Positions 39,126 to 47,787 of a DNA stretch of 64,000 bases are shown here, one piece after another. Within the stretch, counting starts at the first letter, position 1. Every line of letters starts with the position of its first letter. The DNA is from Actinocrispum wychmicini. GTDB lineage: Bacteria; Actinomycetota; Actinomycetes; Mycobacteriales; Pseudonocardiaceae. The notes below the pieces were generated by a model. The model saw only the letters and a program-made list of their open reading frames with translations, was not told the origin of the DNA and did no database searches. Both the position numbers and the translations under genes were made by a program. The stretch lies in the NCBI RefSeq assembly GCF_004345645.1, contig NZ_SLWS01000013.1, positions 62,001-126,000 of the forward strand. The letters are read 5' to 3'.

Positions 39126-39560
39126 TTGGGTGTGTACTACGCCGAGGTCTGGCCTCGATGGTCCGATATGGACGCCTACCGGCATGTCAACCATGCCCAG
39201 ACGGTGACGTTGCTGGAGGAGGCCAGGCTGCAGCTGCTGTACGGCGAGGGCGCGCGGCACGGGGGCGCCCTGGTCGACGGCGGTCTGGTCGTCGCCCGGC
39301 TGGAGGTGGAGTACAAGGCGCCGCTGTTCGTGAACGGCAACCCGTTCCGGGTCGGGGTGTCCGTGACCAAGCTGCGGGTCGCGGACTTCACCCTGCACCA
39401 GGAGGTCCATTGTGGACCGTCCGAGGCGGACAAGGTCGGTGTGGTGGCGAACGTGACGCTGGCGCCCTACGACCTGGACGGCGAGCGGCCACGCAGGCTG
39501 ACCGAGCAGGAGCGGGACTTCCTCGCCGGCTGGCGTTCGGAGAGCGAGAACGGTGCCTGA
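39126..39560 (+). CDS. Acyl-CoA thioesterase (4HBT hotdog family)
   Basis: A 144-residue hotdog-fold protein. VWPRWSDMDAYRHVNHAQ contains the DxD..HVNHA signature of 4-hydroxybenzoyl-CoA-type thioesterases near residues 13-22, with the helix LLEEARLQLL following. RLEVEYKAPLF and NVTLAPYDLD complete the fold. It uses a TTG start with GGAGGT seven bases upstream; the in-frame GTG at 39132 is 13 bases away and less likely. It hydrolyses an acyl-CoA of unknown chain. It follows gdh by 17 bases and its stop overlaps the next gene by 8, so gdh, thioesterase and the next gene may be one operon. It corresponds to Rv2475c. Confidence 0.88.
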   Translation: MGVYYAEVWPRWSDMDAYRHVNHAQTVTLLEEARLQLLYGEGARHGGALVDGGLVVARLEVEYKAPLFVNGNPFRVGVSVTKLRVADFTLHQEVHCGPSEADKVGVVANVTLAPYDLDGERPRRLTEQERDFLAGWRSESENGA

Positions 39561-40191
39561 GCTGACTTTCGGCGATCCGCAGGAGCGGGACGATCTGGGC
39601 GCGTTCGTCGCCCGGGCCGTCCGGCTCGACGGTGACGCGGTGGTGCGGTTGCGTGCCCGCGGCGCCGGCGAGTTCATCGACGCCTGGGTCGCCACCCCGT
39701 TCGACGTGTTGGCGACCCGCACGGTCCGTGGCTCGCTGCAGCCGGGGGACGTGACGGTGTCCGCCAACGAGTTGCTCGCCGCGCTCGCGATCGTCCGCGG
39801 CGACACTGTCGACCCAGGCCGGCCACAGGACATGATGTGGCGGTCCGCGTTGCCCCCCGGCCAGGGGTGGCAGGTGATCGACCAGTTGCCCGCCGAGGTC
39901 GTGTCGTCCCTGGCGGACAGGGGGTTGACGGTGGCCAGGGAGAACCCGGGTCCGCACGGCACGCCACCCGCGTCCCTGCTGGATCAGACCGTGTTGACGG
40001 TCAGCGCTGACGGGATGGAGATCAAGGTGCCGCTGCGGTGCCTGTTCGCCATGTCCGGCATGGGTTTCCTGGGCAACGAGAGCCCGGACGAGCGGGTCCG
40101 GGTGACGGCGACCGACGCCTGGCTGCGGATCGACGCCCGGTTCGGGGCGGTGGTCCGCAGGCGGCACGCGCTGCTGCCGCTGCTCGTCTGA
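39553..40191 (+). CDS. Conserved actinobacterial protein of unknown function (Rv2474c-like position)
   Basis: A 212-residue soluble protein with no recognised domain, signal or membrane segment. It has an acidic beginning (ELTFGDPQERDD), a central segment WQVIDQLPAEVVSSLADRG, and a C-terminus RVTATDAWLRIDARFGAV. The GTG start overlaps the thioesterase stop by 8 bases. Position within the ssb-gdh-thioesterase block equals Rv2474c by recollection, so it is a conserved gene whose role is likely linked to its neighbours. Confidence 0.8.
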   Translation: MPELTFGDPQERDDLGAFVARAVRLDGDAVVRLRARGAGEFIDAWVATPFDVLATRTVRGSLQPGDVTVSANELLAALAIVRGDTVDPGRPQDMMWRSALPPGQGWQVIDQLPAEVVSSLADRGLTVARENPGPHGTPPASLLDQTVLTVSADGMEIKVPLRCLFAMSGMGFLGNESPDERVRVTATDAWLRIDARFGAVVRRRHALLPLLV

Positions 40192-40225
40192 TTTCCGTAA
40201 GGGACAACCGGGCGTTGGGCGGGGC

Positions 40226-40471
40226 ATGCTGTACGGCATGACCGAGCCTGAAGAAGACCCAGCCAAGGAGTTCCTCGCCGAGGCTGTCCCGCAGCCCGAG
40301 CCGTGGCCGGAGCCGCGTCAGGCGGACCGGACCGTGCCTGAGGTGTACGTGGTCCAACCCAAGCACTCGCGGCTGGCCGACGGCCTGAAAGGCGCCGCGG
40401 CCCTGGCCGCCGGCCTGTACGTCTACGACGCGCTGACCGACGACTCCGGCAGCGATCAGGGCGATTCTTAA
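40226..40471 (+). CDS. Small acidic protein with a C-terminal hydrophobic segment
   Basis: An 81-residue product (77 if the ATG at 40238 is used). It has a Pro/Glu-rich N-terminus (EEDPAKEFLAEAVPQPEPW) followed by a short Ala/Leu-rich segment LKGAAALAAGLYVYDAL that is marginal as a membrane helix and an acidic tail. The codon pattern supports coding but no family is recognised. Neither start has a clear SD. Confidence 0.5.
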   Translation: MLYGMTEPEEDPAKEFLAEAVPQPEPWPEPRQADRTVPEVYVVQPKHSRLADGLKGAAALAAGLYVYDALTDDSGSDQGDS

Positions 40472-40663
40472 CGGCTTCTTACGCGCCGCGCCCGCGCGAA
40501 ACCGCCTGGAACCAGGCCCCGTCAGACGGGCATGCAGCAGGCATTGGACGAACCTTTCACCCACAGCCGAAAGGTTGTTCCCCTCTCCGGGATTGTGCGT
40601 GACCATCTGGCCCACGGTGTAACCACACCGTTGTTCATCACGCCCACTGAGAGGGAACTTCCC

Positions 40664-40966
40664 ATGGACGGCTACGGCCTGTCGATCGACGAGGTGAGAA
40701 CGACCTGCCGGAAAGTCGCCGGCGAGGTCGACGACATCAGTCGCCAGGCCGACGTGGTCCGGCGCAGCGAAGTCGTCTCGTCCGATTTCGGCGTCGGCAC
40801 GGATATCGGCGCCTCGTACGTGGAAGTGACCCATGGTGTGCTGGCGGACTCGCTCAGCGCGTTCGGAACGGCCAGCGAAGGGGTCATTCGCAAACTGCTC
40901 GACACGTTCGCCGAATACCAGCGCGTGGACGAGGACAACAGCGGGTTGTTCCGGTCCGATCTGTGA
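40664..40966 (+). CDS. EspC-like type VII secretion substrate
   Basis: A 100-residue helical-hairpin protein from an ATG preceded by GAGGGAAC. YGLSIDEVRTTCRKVAGEVD and SYVEVTHGVLADSLSAFGTA form the two helices. The C-terminal AEYQRVDEDNSG contains YxxxD, the type VII export signal. Layout and length resemble the ESX-1 secretion-associated EspC/DUF2580 group. It is the first gene of a six-gene operon. The 190 bases upstream hold no gene and no promoter that I can call with confidence. Confidence 0.75.
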   Translation: MDGYGLSIDEVRTTCRKVAGEVDDISRQADVVRRSEVVSSDFGVGTDIGASYVEVTHGVLADSLSAFGTASEGVIRKLLDTFAEYQRVDEDNSGLFRSDL

Positions 40967-40975
40967 GGGGGATAC

Positions 40976-42325
40976 GTGGACTTTCAGTCGTTCGTCGAGT
41001 CGCAGTTCGCCGACGACCCGATGCCGTCCGGACAGCCGATCCGCGAGCCCGGTGACCACCTGGACGAACTCGGAGCGAAGGTCCAGCTGACCGGGGTCAC
41101 CGGCGAGCGGACGTCGACACCGATCCTGGACGGCGGCCGGCCGGGCCTGGACTTCTTCGCCGCGTTCGGCCCGGCGTACGCGAAATTCACCGGTGTCCCG
41201 CACGACTACCAGCAGCACGTCGTTCGGCGCTATCAGGAACAAGGCGAGCTGAACTTCGCCCGGCTGCGCGCGGACGCCGAACGCTACGCCGAAATCCAGA
41301 CCCGTGTGGCCGACGCGTTGACCGGTGTGCGAAACAGCGGAAGCGCGGTTTTCGAAGCCTGGCGCGGCGACGCGGCCGGTTCGGCGAACGCCCACTTCGA
41401 CGATTTCCTCCAGCGCGGCAAGCAAACCCTAGACCAGTTCGTGCGTCTGGCGGCAACAATCACCGTCGCGGTGGACACGGCCGACAGAATCTGCTTCGAA
41501 CAGGCGTCGGCGGTGAAAAGCCTGTGCGCGGACCGAATCGGCCCGTGTGCCAAGGCGGACGTGGATTTCCTGGTCGACTTCGGCCGGCGATGCGCTTCGG
41601 GAAACTTCACCGACGAGGAGTTGAAGCGGGTCGCCGACCTGTGCGACGTGGACATCCTGCCGGCGTTGTGCCGGGCGACCCCGCAGATCTTCGAGAAGGT
41701 CGCCGAGGACGTCAACGGCTGGCTCGCCGAAGTGTTCGTCCCGTTCTACGAAGCCCGCCTGGCCAAGTTCGACGCCGCCTGCTCGGCGGCCAAGGACACC
41801 ATCACCACAGCCTGGAACGGCCTCGGCAACGCCTTGTCCCAAGTCCGCGCCGATCACTTCACGGCGCCCGCCCAAACCACCACGGCGCCTGCCCAGGCGG
41901 CCACGGTCATCGCGGCGGACGCCACCGCGGTGACCACTGGGAAGCCCGACCGCCCGGACGACGACTCGACCGGGCAGGCCGAGTTGATGTCCCCGGCGTC
42001 CACGGGCGTCGCGATCCCGATGCCGCCACCCGCGCCCATTGTCGCGGCACCAACCGCGGCGACGGGCGCGGCCGGGTACGGCGGCTACGGCTTCTTCGGC
42101 GGCGTTCCCTTCGCCGGGGCACAAGGCGGCGGCGACAAGGAACGGACCCGAAGCCTTCCGTTGGCTGGCGAGGAGGTCTTCGCCGAAGGTGAGTCGCGCG
42201 CCGACGACAACTCGTTGGTGATCGGCGGCGAGCACGACACGTCGGTCTACAACGAGGAGGACGACGCCGTGGCCGAGAGGGACGTTGACCCCATTGCCTT
42301 CGGCGACGAGGAGGACATCTGGTGA
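40976..42325 (+). CDS. WXG-domain protein with Ala/Pro linker and acidic tail
   Basis: A 449-residue protein. Residues 80-180 are helical with FEAWRGDAAGSANAHF (a WXG turn) followed by QRGKQTLDQFVRLAATI. A second helical section runs to about residue 290. Then comes an Ala/Thr/Pro linker (PAQTTTAPAQAATV, PPPAPIVAAP), a GYGGYGFFGG patch, and an acidic C-terminus ending FGDEEDIW. This two-part layout resembles PPE/EspB-like secreted scaffolds, and no toxin domain is seen. The GTG start follows the EspC-like stop by 9 bases. Its stop overlaps the next gene by 4 bases. Confidence 0.7.
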   Translation: MDFQSFVESQFADDPMPSGQPIREPGDHLDELGAKVQLTGVTGERTSTPILDGGRPGLDFFAAFGPAYAKFTGVPHDYQQHVVRRYQEQGELNFARLRADAERYAEIQTRVADALTGVRNSGSAVFEAWRGDAAGSANAHFDDFLQRGKQTLDQFVRLAATITVAVDTADRICFEQASAVKSLCADRIGPCAKADVDFLVDFGRRCASGNFTDEELKRVADLCDVDILPALCRATPQIFEKVAEDVNGWLAEVFVPFYEARLAKFDAACSAAKDTITTAWNGLGNALSQVRADHFTAPAQTTTAPAQAATVIAADATAVTTGKPDRPDDDSTGQAELMSPASTGVAIPMPPPAPIVAAPTAATGAAGYGGYGFFGGVPFAGAQGGGDKERTRSLPLAGEEVFAEGESRADDNSLVIGGEHDTSVYNEEDDAVAERDVDPIAFGDEEDIW

Positions 42326-42537
42326 CCGACGAAGCCGACCCCCTCAAGGCCACTTTGGACAGTGCGGTCGCCGACACCGCGGCACGCCTGGCTGAGATGA
42401 CCGAAGGCTGCCGGGAGACCGAGGACCGCGCGAACGACATCACGGCGAAGCTGCGCACCCGCTGGCAGCGCCGGGTCGAGATCATGCGCAGCCGCGCCAA
42501 CACGGACGGCGCCGCCAAGAACCTCGGCATCCAGTAG
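42322..42537 (+). CDS. Small coiled-coil protein of the WXG operon
   Basis: A 71-residue, mostly helical, charged protein (TLDSAVADTAARLAEMTEG then TAKLRTRWQRRVEIMRSRA). No family is recognised. The GTG overlaps the previous stop (GTGA), so it is coupled to the 449-residue WXG protein and may be its partner or chaperone, which is inference. Confidence 0.65.
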   Translation: MTDEADPLKATLDSAVADTAARLAEMTEGCRETEDRANDITAKLRTRWQRRVEIMRSRANTDGAAKNLGIQ

Positions 42538-42558
42538 CGGTCTGACGAAAGGAAAGCA

Positions 42559-42864
42559 ATGTCTTTCGACGTGGATACGAACGCGCTCGCGACATTCGCC
42601 ACGGTGCTCGAAAAGGATCGCGCGGCCGCGGCCGCCGCGCTCAGTTACCTGGACGCGCATTCGAAGATCGAAGCAGTGGGCGCCCTCTGGGCCGACTTCT
42701 ACGCGGCGACTGAGCAGTTCGTCGGCACCTTGCGCGGCGCGCTCGCGCATCTCGAGTCGATCTTCAAGGTCTCCCAGGGCGAGATCGCCAAGGTGATCAG
42801 CCTGTACCAGCACCAGGACAACACGGCGGCCGCGAAGATGGACGCCATTTACCCGAACAAGTGA
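42559..42864 (+). CDS. WXG100-like type VII secretion substrate
   Basis: A 101-residue helical hairpin with ALWADFYAATEQF at the turn, where the WXG Gly is replaced by Asp. The C-terminus reads VISLYQHQDNTAAA and contains YxxxD, the export motif. The ATG has AAAGGAAAG upstream. It probably pairs with the EspC-like or the 246-residue protein in the same operon. Confidence 0.72.
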   Translation: MSFDVDTNALATFATVLEKDRAAAAAALSYLDAHSKIEAVGALWADFYAATEQFVGTLRGALAHLESIFKVSQGEIAKVISLYQHQDNTAAAKMDAIYPNK

Positions 42865-42886
42865 TCCCGGGAAAGGATGATGTCTC

Positions 42887-43627
42887 ATGGCGGGCTCGCC
42901 TGAGGACCCGGCCGGCGCACTCGTCGAGCCTGAGCTCACCGAAAGTGTCGAAGGCATCGGCGAGGTGAACGAGATCGTCGAGTACTCGTCGCCGACGTAC
43001 GACCTGACCGAGGTGATCGGTGCGATCTGCACCCTGTTGCTGGGTACTGAGGACCCGGTCAAGTGGGTGAAGGACCAGATCGGCGGTGACACCGAGGGGC
43101 TGTTCAAGTTGGGCGTGGCGCTCGGGCACATCGGCCAGTGTGACCGCTTTGTCGCCCAGAACCTGACTGCCGCGGAGACCGCGATGTTCGAGCATTGGCA
43201 CGGAAACGCGGCGAACGCGGCCAAAGGGTACTTCGACAAGGTGCAGTCCGCGGTCAGCATGAACGCTGGGGAGCTCTCCAAGGTGGCGAACAGTCTCGCC
43301 GCCAGCAGCGTTGCCATATCGGCGTTGACGACCGGCATCGTCACCGCTCTGGAATCCCTCGGCGATCTGGTCATCGCCGCCGCCGTGGCGGCCTGGGTCG
43401 CCGGCGCGACCGCGGAGACCGGTGTCGGACCGGTGCTCGCCGGTGGAGCGTTCGCCGTGGTGTGCGGCGCGATCATCGGCCGGTGGCTGGAAGTCGCCGA
43501 CAAGATCGCGAAGATCGTCGGCGTGCTCAGCTCGATCACCGCGTTCATCCTCGGGGCGGACGCGGCTGTCGGCCGGGTGACGCTGACCCCGCTGCCCCCG
43601 GCCGCTTACGACAACCCCCAGGTGTGA
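42887..43627 (+). CDS. WXG-domain protein with C-terminal hydrophobic region
   Basis: A 246-residue protein. Its first 45 residues are acidic, residues 60-155 are helical with MFEHWHGNAANAAKGYF as the WXG turn, and residues 155-225 carry two or three hydrophobic segments (IVTALESLGDLVIAAAVAAW, FAVVCGAIIGRW). Such WXG-plus-membrane proteins occur in actinobacterial type VII loci with channel-forming or anchoring roles (inference). It follows the previous gene by 22 bases. No toxin catalytic motif is visible. Confidence 0.7.
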   Translation: MAGSPEDPAGALVEPELTESVEGIGEVNEIVEYSSPTYDLTEVIGAICTLLLGTEDPVKWVKDQIGGDTEGLFKLGVALGHIGQCDRFVAQNLTAAETAMFEHWHGNAANAAKGYFDKVQSAVSMNAGELSKVANSLAASSVAISALTTGIVTALESLGDLVIAAAVAAWVAGATAETGVGPVLAGGAFAVVCGAIIGRWLEVADKIAKIVGVLSSITAFILGADAAVGRVTLTPLPPAAYDNPQV

Positions 43628-43635
43628 GGATCCCC

Positions 43636-44004
43636 GTGGACGAACAACAGCCGAACAAGACCCTGCTCGACTACGCGGCCGGCGACCCACGCCTCGCGAC
43701 CGCGCTCGCCACGTCGCTGCGGTCGATGGCGGCCCAGGCCAAGAATCCGGACAACAAGAAACTGATCGACGACGTCCTCGCCGGCAAGGCGGACCTGCGG
43801 GACGTTCTGCGGACCAAAGGCGTCGCCAGCCGGTTCGGCGAGACCGCCTTGCCGCGAGTGCGGAGCTTCATGGCGTTGTCCGAGGAGCAACGCGCCGAGG
43901 CGATCGCCAAGGCCGAGGCGACGCTGACGGCCCACTATGACCGCCTCGTCGAGGAACGGAAGAAGCGGTCAGGCGAGCCAGGCGGCGGCGTCCGGGGGCA
44001 GTAG
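43636..44004 (+). CDS. Helical protein ending the WXG operon, unknown
   Basis: A 122-residue charged helical protein (NKTLLDYAAGDPRLATALA, then LIDDVLAGKADLRDVLRTKG and a basic tail). No family is recognised. The GTG start has GAGGA six bases upstream and lies 8 bases after the previous stop. The last 36 bases overlap the convergent alpha-glucosidase. By position it could be a cognate cytosolic chaperone or immunity-like partner, but nothing in the sequence proves it. Confidence 0.68.
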   Translation: MDEQQPNKTLLDYAAGDPRLATALATSLRSMAAQAKNPDNKKLIDDVLAGKADLRDVLRTKGVASRFGETALPRVRSFMALSEEQRAEAIAKAEATLTAHYDRLVEERKKRSGEPGGGVRGQ

Positions 44005-45537
44005 GCCGTCTTCGAGGGGGATGCTGGCGAGGAGCACCTCACCCGGCGGTACGGGCACCGGGGCCGGTGAGGTGTTCAACGCACAGATGAGCCCGCCGCC
44101 CTTGCGGCGGAAGGCGAAACAGCCGGCCGGAGCGCCGTACCATTCGAGCTCGGTGCCGGCGAACGAACTGTGTGACTTGCGGATCTCCACGGCGTGCCGG
44201 TACAGCGACAGCATGGAGTTCTCGTCCTCCAGCTGGGCCTCCACGGTCAGCGGAGCCCATTCGAGCGGCATCGGCAGCCAGCTCTGCGTTTCCGGGGAGA
44301 AACCGTACGGCGGCTCAGCTCCTTCCCAGGGCACCGGGATCCGGCTGCCGTCCCGGCCGCGTTCGGTGTGCCCGGACCGGGCCCAGATCGGGTCCTGCAG
44401 AGCCCATTCGGGCAGCTCCACCGTGGGCAGGCCGAGTTCCTCGCCGTTGTACAGGTACACCGCGCCGGGCAGGGCCAGCTCGACGACGGCCATGGCGCGG
44501 GCGCGGCGCAGACCTAACTCGCCGTCCCCGTAGCGGGTCACGTGCCGGACCACGTCGTGGTTGGACAGGGTCCAGGTGGGGGTTCCGCCCGGGGCCGCGC
44601 GCAGGGTCGCCTCGATGGCCGCGCGGACCGCGTCGGCGTCGAAGTCGGCGTTCAGCAGCCGGAAGTTGAACCCCAGGTGCAGTTCGTCGGGCCGGACGTA
44701 ACGGGCGAAACGTTCGTCCTCCTTCACCCAGATCTCGCCGACCACCATGGTGTTCGGGTAGCCGTCCATAACCTTGCGGATCATCCGGTGGATCTCGTGC
44801 ACGCCGTCGTTGTCGAACCGCGGGTCGATGCTGTTGTCGTGCAGTTTCGACGAGCCCTGTTCGACCGAGGGGTCCATGTCCGGCAGTGCCTCCGGCTTGG
44901 CCATGCCGTGCGCCACGTCGACGCGGAAGCCGTCCACCCCGCGGTCCAGCCAGAAGTGCAGGGTCCGTTCCAGGTCCGCGGCGACGTCCGGATTCGCCCA
45001 GTTCAGGTCCGGCTGCTCGGGCGCGAACAGGTGCAGGTACCAGTCGCCGTCCGGCAACTGGCTCCAGGCCGAGCCGCCGAAGACGCTGGTCCAGTTGTTC
45101 GGCGGGTACGCGCCCGACCGGAACCAGTAGCGGTCCCGTTCCGGCGAGCCCGGCCCGGCCTCCACCGCCGCGGTGAACCAGGGATGCTGGTCGCTGGTGT
45201 GGTTGGGCACCAGGTCGATCGTCACGCGGATGCCCCGTTCGTGCGCGTCCGCGAGCAGCCGGTCGAAGGCGGCCAGGTCGCCGAACAGCGGATCGACGTT
45301 GCGCGGGTCGGCCACGTCGTAGCCGTGGTCGGCCATCGGCGACGGGTAGAACGGCGTCAGCCACAGCGCGTCGATGCCCAGCAGCTCCAGGTACCCCAGC
45401 CGGGACCGGATGCCTTCCAGGTCACCGACCCCGTCGCCGTCCGCGTCGGCGAACGACCGGACGTACACCTGGTAGAACACCGCGTCCTGCCACCACTGCC
45501 TGTCGGCATCGCTTTGCACGAATGGATATCCTGCCAT
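43969..45537 (-). CDS. aglA: Alpha-glucosidase / oligo-1,6-glucosidase (GH13)
   Basis: A 522-residue GH13 enzyme: WWQDAVFYQVYVRSFADADGDGVGD at the start of the barrel (first part WWQDAVFYQVYVRSFAD), DLVPNHTSDQHPWF (region I), GFRVDVAHGM with the nucleophile Asp, VVGEIWV with the Glu, and WTLSNHDVVR with the third acid. The NHTS and GFRVDV sequences mark alpha-glucosidases of the isomaltase/AglA type rather than amylases. There is no signal peptide. It corresponds to Rv2471 in the conserved block. The 3' end overlaps the WXG operon's last gene by 36 bases. Confidence 0.93.
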   Translation of the reverse strand: MAGYPFVQSDADRQWWQDAVFYQVYVRSFADADGDGVGDLEGIRSRLGYLELLGIDALWLTPFYPSPMADHGYDVADPRNVDPLFGDLAAFDRLLADAHERGIRVTIDLVPNHTSDQHPWFTAAVEAGPGSPERDRYWFRSGAYPPNNWTSVFGGSAWSQLPDGDWYLHLFAPEQPDLNWANPDVAADLERTLHFWLDRGVDGFRVDVAHGMAKPEALPDMDPSVEQGSSKLHDNSIDPRFDNDGVHEIHRMIRKVMDGYPNTMVVGEIWVKEDERFARYVRPDELHLGFNFRLLNADFDADAVRAAIEATLRAAPGGTPTWTLSNHDVVRHVTRYGDGELGLRRARAMAVVELALPGAVYLYNGEELGLPTVELPEWALQDPIWARSGHTERGRDGSRIPVPWEGAEPPYGFSPETQSWLPMPLEWAPLTVEAQLEDENSMLSLYRHAVEIRKSHSSFAGTELEWYGAPAGCFAFRRKGGGLICALNTSPAPVPVPPGEVLLASIPLEDGLLPPDAAAWLA

Positions 45538-45586
45538 CCATGTGGCGTAGCGAGGACGAGTTATCGCTATCTCTTCGGCAAGATCG

Positions 45587-45979
45587 TCACACCCAGCTGT
45601 TGACCAGACTGTTGGCCGCCATCTCCAGGTAGTCCCACAGTTGCGCTCGGTGTTCCTCGGCCAGTCCGGCCTCGTCGACGGCGATCCGCATGCACCGCAG
45701 CCATGCGTCCCGCTGCAGCGGACCCACCTGGAACGGCGCGTGCCGCATCCGCAACCGTGGGTGCCCGCGGTTGTCGGAGTACGTGTGCGGCCCGCCCCAG
45801 TACTGCATCAGGAACAGCCGCAGGCGTTCCTCGGCTGGGCCGAGATCCTGCTCCGGATACAGCGGCCGGAGCACCTCGTCGGCCGCCACCTCGGCGTAGA
45901 ACCGTCCGACTATCCGGCGGAACGTCTCCTCGCCGCCGACGGCCTGATAGAAACTCTGTGCCTCGGTCACGATGTCCAT
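45587..45979 (-). CDS. glbO: Group II truncated haemoglobin
   Basis: A 130-residue 2-over-2 globin: [19 protein letters not shown] at helix [21 protein letters not shown] with the E-helix region, and [13 protein letters not shown] with the proximal His, plus the conserved Trp in DAWLRCM. Group II proteins bind O2 tightly and are thought to deliver it to oxidases or detoxify reactive species. It corresponds to Rv2470. It lies 4 bases downstream of the mscS stop, so it is probably co-transcribed with mscS. Confidence 0.94.
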   Translation of the reverse strand: MDIVTEAQSFYQAVGGEETFRRIVGRFYAEVAADEVLRPLYPEQDLGPAEERLRLFLMQYWGGPHTYSDNRGHPRLRMRHAPFQVGPLQRDAWLRCMRIAVDEAGLAEEHRAQLWDYLEMAANSLVNSWV

Positions 45980-45983
45980 TCTG

Positions 45984-46937
45984 CTACTGGGGGCCGCCGA
46001 AGCGGCTGAGGGGCGGTTCGATCCCGGCTTCCTCCAGCGCGGGGATGATCCGCGCCCGCAGCGCCCGTTGCACCGCCCACTGGCGGCCGGCGCGGACTTT
46101 CACGGTCAGCCGCACAGTGATGTTCTCCGGTGTGACTTTGTCCACACCCAGCACGTCCGGCGGCTCCAGCACGTCCTCGCTCAACGGCTCGGCGCCGGCC
46201 GCTTCGGTGGCGGTCCGGCCGATCACCTCGGTCGCGGTCTCGATGTCCGCGCCGTACCCCAACGGCACGTCCACGACCGCGACCGCGAAGCCCTGGCTGG
46301 AGTTGCCGACCCGGTTGATCTCGCCGTTGCGCACGTACCAGACCGTGCCGTTGACGTCGCGCAACGTGGTGACCCGCAGGCCGACCGACTCGATCGTGCC
46401 GGTCGCCGGGCCGAGGTCGACGATGTCGCCGACGCCGTACTGGTCCTCCAGCATCATGAACACCCCGGACAGGAAGTCCTTGACCAGGTTCTGCGCGCCG
46501 AAACCCAGGGCGACGCCGACGATCCCGGCGGACGCGATGATCGGACCGAGCTCGATCCCGATCTCGCCGAGGATGAGCATGAACGCCAGTCCCCACACCA
46601 CGAACGACACGACCGACTTCATCACCGACGCGATCGTCTGGGCCCGCTGCTGGCGGCGTTCCGAGATGAGCGCGCCGACCGCCTGCGGGGCACGTTCCTT
46701 CAGTGGCCGCAGCAGCTTCGGGGTCTTGCCGTTGGTGGCGCCGCGGGCGAGTCCGTCGATGGTCCGGCGGGCGACCAGCCGCACCAGGAACGCCACCAGC
46801 AGGATGACCAGGATCCGCAGCGGCGCGTTCGCCAGCCACCCGACGGCGGCCGACAACCACGCGTTCCCGGTCATGTCGAGCACCGCCTTACACATGTCGT
46901 TGGTGCAGTTGGGCGCCTCGTTGAGCAGGGGGTTCAT
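45984..46937 (-). CDS. Small-conductance mechanosensitive channel (MscS family)
   Basis: A 317-residue membrane protein with about three N-terminal helices. The pore helix TM3 reads [22 protein letters not shown] with its Gly/Ala ridge, followed by [22 protein letters not shown], the start of the beta domain. The C-terminal alpha/beta domain ([21 protein letters not shown]) is normal. It releases solutes under hypo-osmotic shock. It sits upstream of glbO with 4 bases between. Its position between glbO and the HNH gene looks like an insertion relative to M. tuberculosis. Confidence 0.92.
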   Translation of the reverse strand: MNPLLNEAPNCTNDMCKAVLDMTGNAWLSAAVGWLANAPLRILVILLVAFLVRLVARRTIDGLARGATNGKTPKLLRPLKERAPQAVGALISERRQQRAQTIASVMKSVVSFVVWGLAFMLILGEIGIELGPIIASAGIVGVALGFGAQNLVKDFLSGVFMMLEDQYGVGDIVDLGPATGTIESVGLRVTTLRDVNGTVWYVRNGEINRVGNSSQGFAVAVVDVPLGYGADIETATEVIGRTATEAAGAEPLSEDVLEPPDVLGVDKVTPENITVRLTVKVRAGRQWAVQRALRARIIPALEEAGIEPPLSRFGGPQ

Positions 46938-47020
46938 CGATCCGATCTTCGTGTGAAGGAATCAGGTCTCGGCCAGGTTACGGCGTTCTGTTCACCGGGC
47001 TTTCAGCAACTCGAGACGTG

Positions 47021-47044
47021 ACACGTGCGTCAACACACGTGCGT
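47021..47044 (+). promoter_or_regulatory. Direct repeat ACACGTGCGT upstream of the HNH gene
   Basis: ACACGTGCGT occurs twice, at 47021-47030 and 47035-47044, spaced by CAAC. Each copy contains the palindrome CACGTG. The pair lies 54 bases before the HNH start and 84 bases before the divergent mscS start, so it may be an operator for one of them. Confidence 0.35.
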
Positions 47045-47097
47045 TACCGGTGCCATGTGTGGTCGACTATGCCCTGCACCCCGGTGGAGGTGGTCGC

Positions 47098-47751
47098 GTG
47101 CCCGACCGAAAACCGACTCCGACCAGCGAGGCGAGATTCGGCGCATCCGGCGCCGAGACCGCGTCGCTGGTAGTGCTGTCCTCGCTGCATCCAGCGGCGG
47201 AACAGTACGCGGCGTCGACAGGCCTGCCCGTGCCCTGGGGTCGTCGCAGGGTTCTGTTGCTGAACGCCACGTTCGAGCCACTCACCGCGCTGCCCATGCG
47301 GCGCGCGGTCGTGCTCGTGGTGTGTGGCAAGGCTGAAGTCGTGCACGGAGACCCGACCGGGATCGTCATGCACTCGGCCACGTCGAGTGTCGCCATCCCG
47401 TCGGTGATCAGGCTGAGCAACTACGTGCGCGTTCCGTATCGCGGCCGGGTGCCGTTGACGCGGGCCGGCCTGATGCACCGTGACAGATACCGATGCGCCT
47501 ACTGCGGCGGCCGGGCCGAGACGATCGACCATGTGGTTCCGCGGAGCCGTGGCGGCCCGCACACCTGGCAGAACTGCGTTGCCAGTTGCGCGAAGTGCAA
47601 CCACCGCAAAGCGGACAAGCTGCTGTCCGAGCTGGGGTGGCGGCTGCGAGTGGTGCCGGCGGCACCACGAGGGCCACACTGGCGACTGCTCGCCGGTGTG
47701 GCTGACGCGGACCCGCTGTGGCTGCCCTACCTGGGCGAGCCGGCGGCTTAG
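47098..47751 (+). CDS. HNH endonuclease-family protein
   Basis: A 217-residue protein. The C-terminal HNH domain reads YRCAYCGG, TIDHVVPRSRGGPH, then WQNCVASCAKCNHRKADK, with both CxxC pairs and the HNH catalytic His/Asn. The N-terminal LLNATFEPLTALPMRRAVVL and VIRLSNYVRVPYR are conserved in this actinobacterial group (Rv2469c-like). It presumably cleaves or nicks DNA, but a role is unproven. The GTG at 47098 has GGAGG seven bases upstream. It converges with the GTRVT-repeat gene with 36 bases between stops. Confidence 0.88.
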   Translation: MPDRKPTPTSEARFGASGAETASLVVLSSLHPAAEQYAASTGLPVPWGRRRVLLLNATFEPLTALPMRRAVVLVVCGKAEVVHGDPTGIVMHSATSSVAIPSVIRLSNYVRVPYRGRVPLTRAGLMHRDRYRCAYCGGRAETIDHVVPRSRGGPHTWQNCVASCAKCNHRKADKLLSELGWRLRVVPAAPRGPHWRLLAGVADADPLWLPYLGEPAA

Positions 47752-47787
47752 TGCGAACGGTTGTCAGAGCCAGGATTCAGATCAGAT

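Noticed and set aside
40664-44004. Polymorphic toxin/immunity cassette
   Set aside because: No toxin domain or catalytic motif is visible in any of the six products, so only type VII substrate-like status is claimed.
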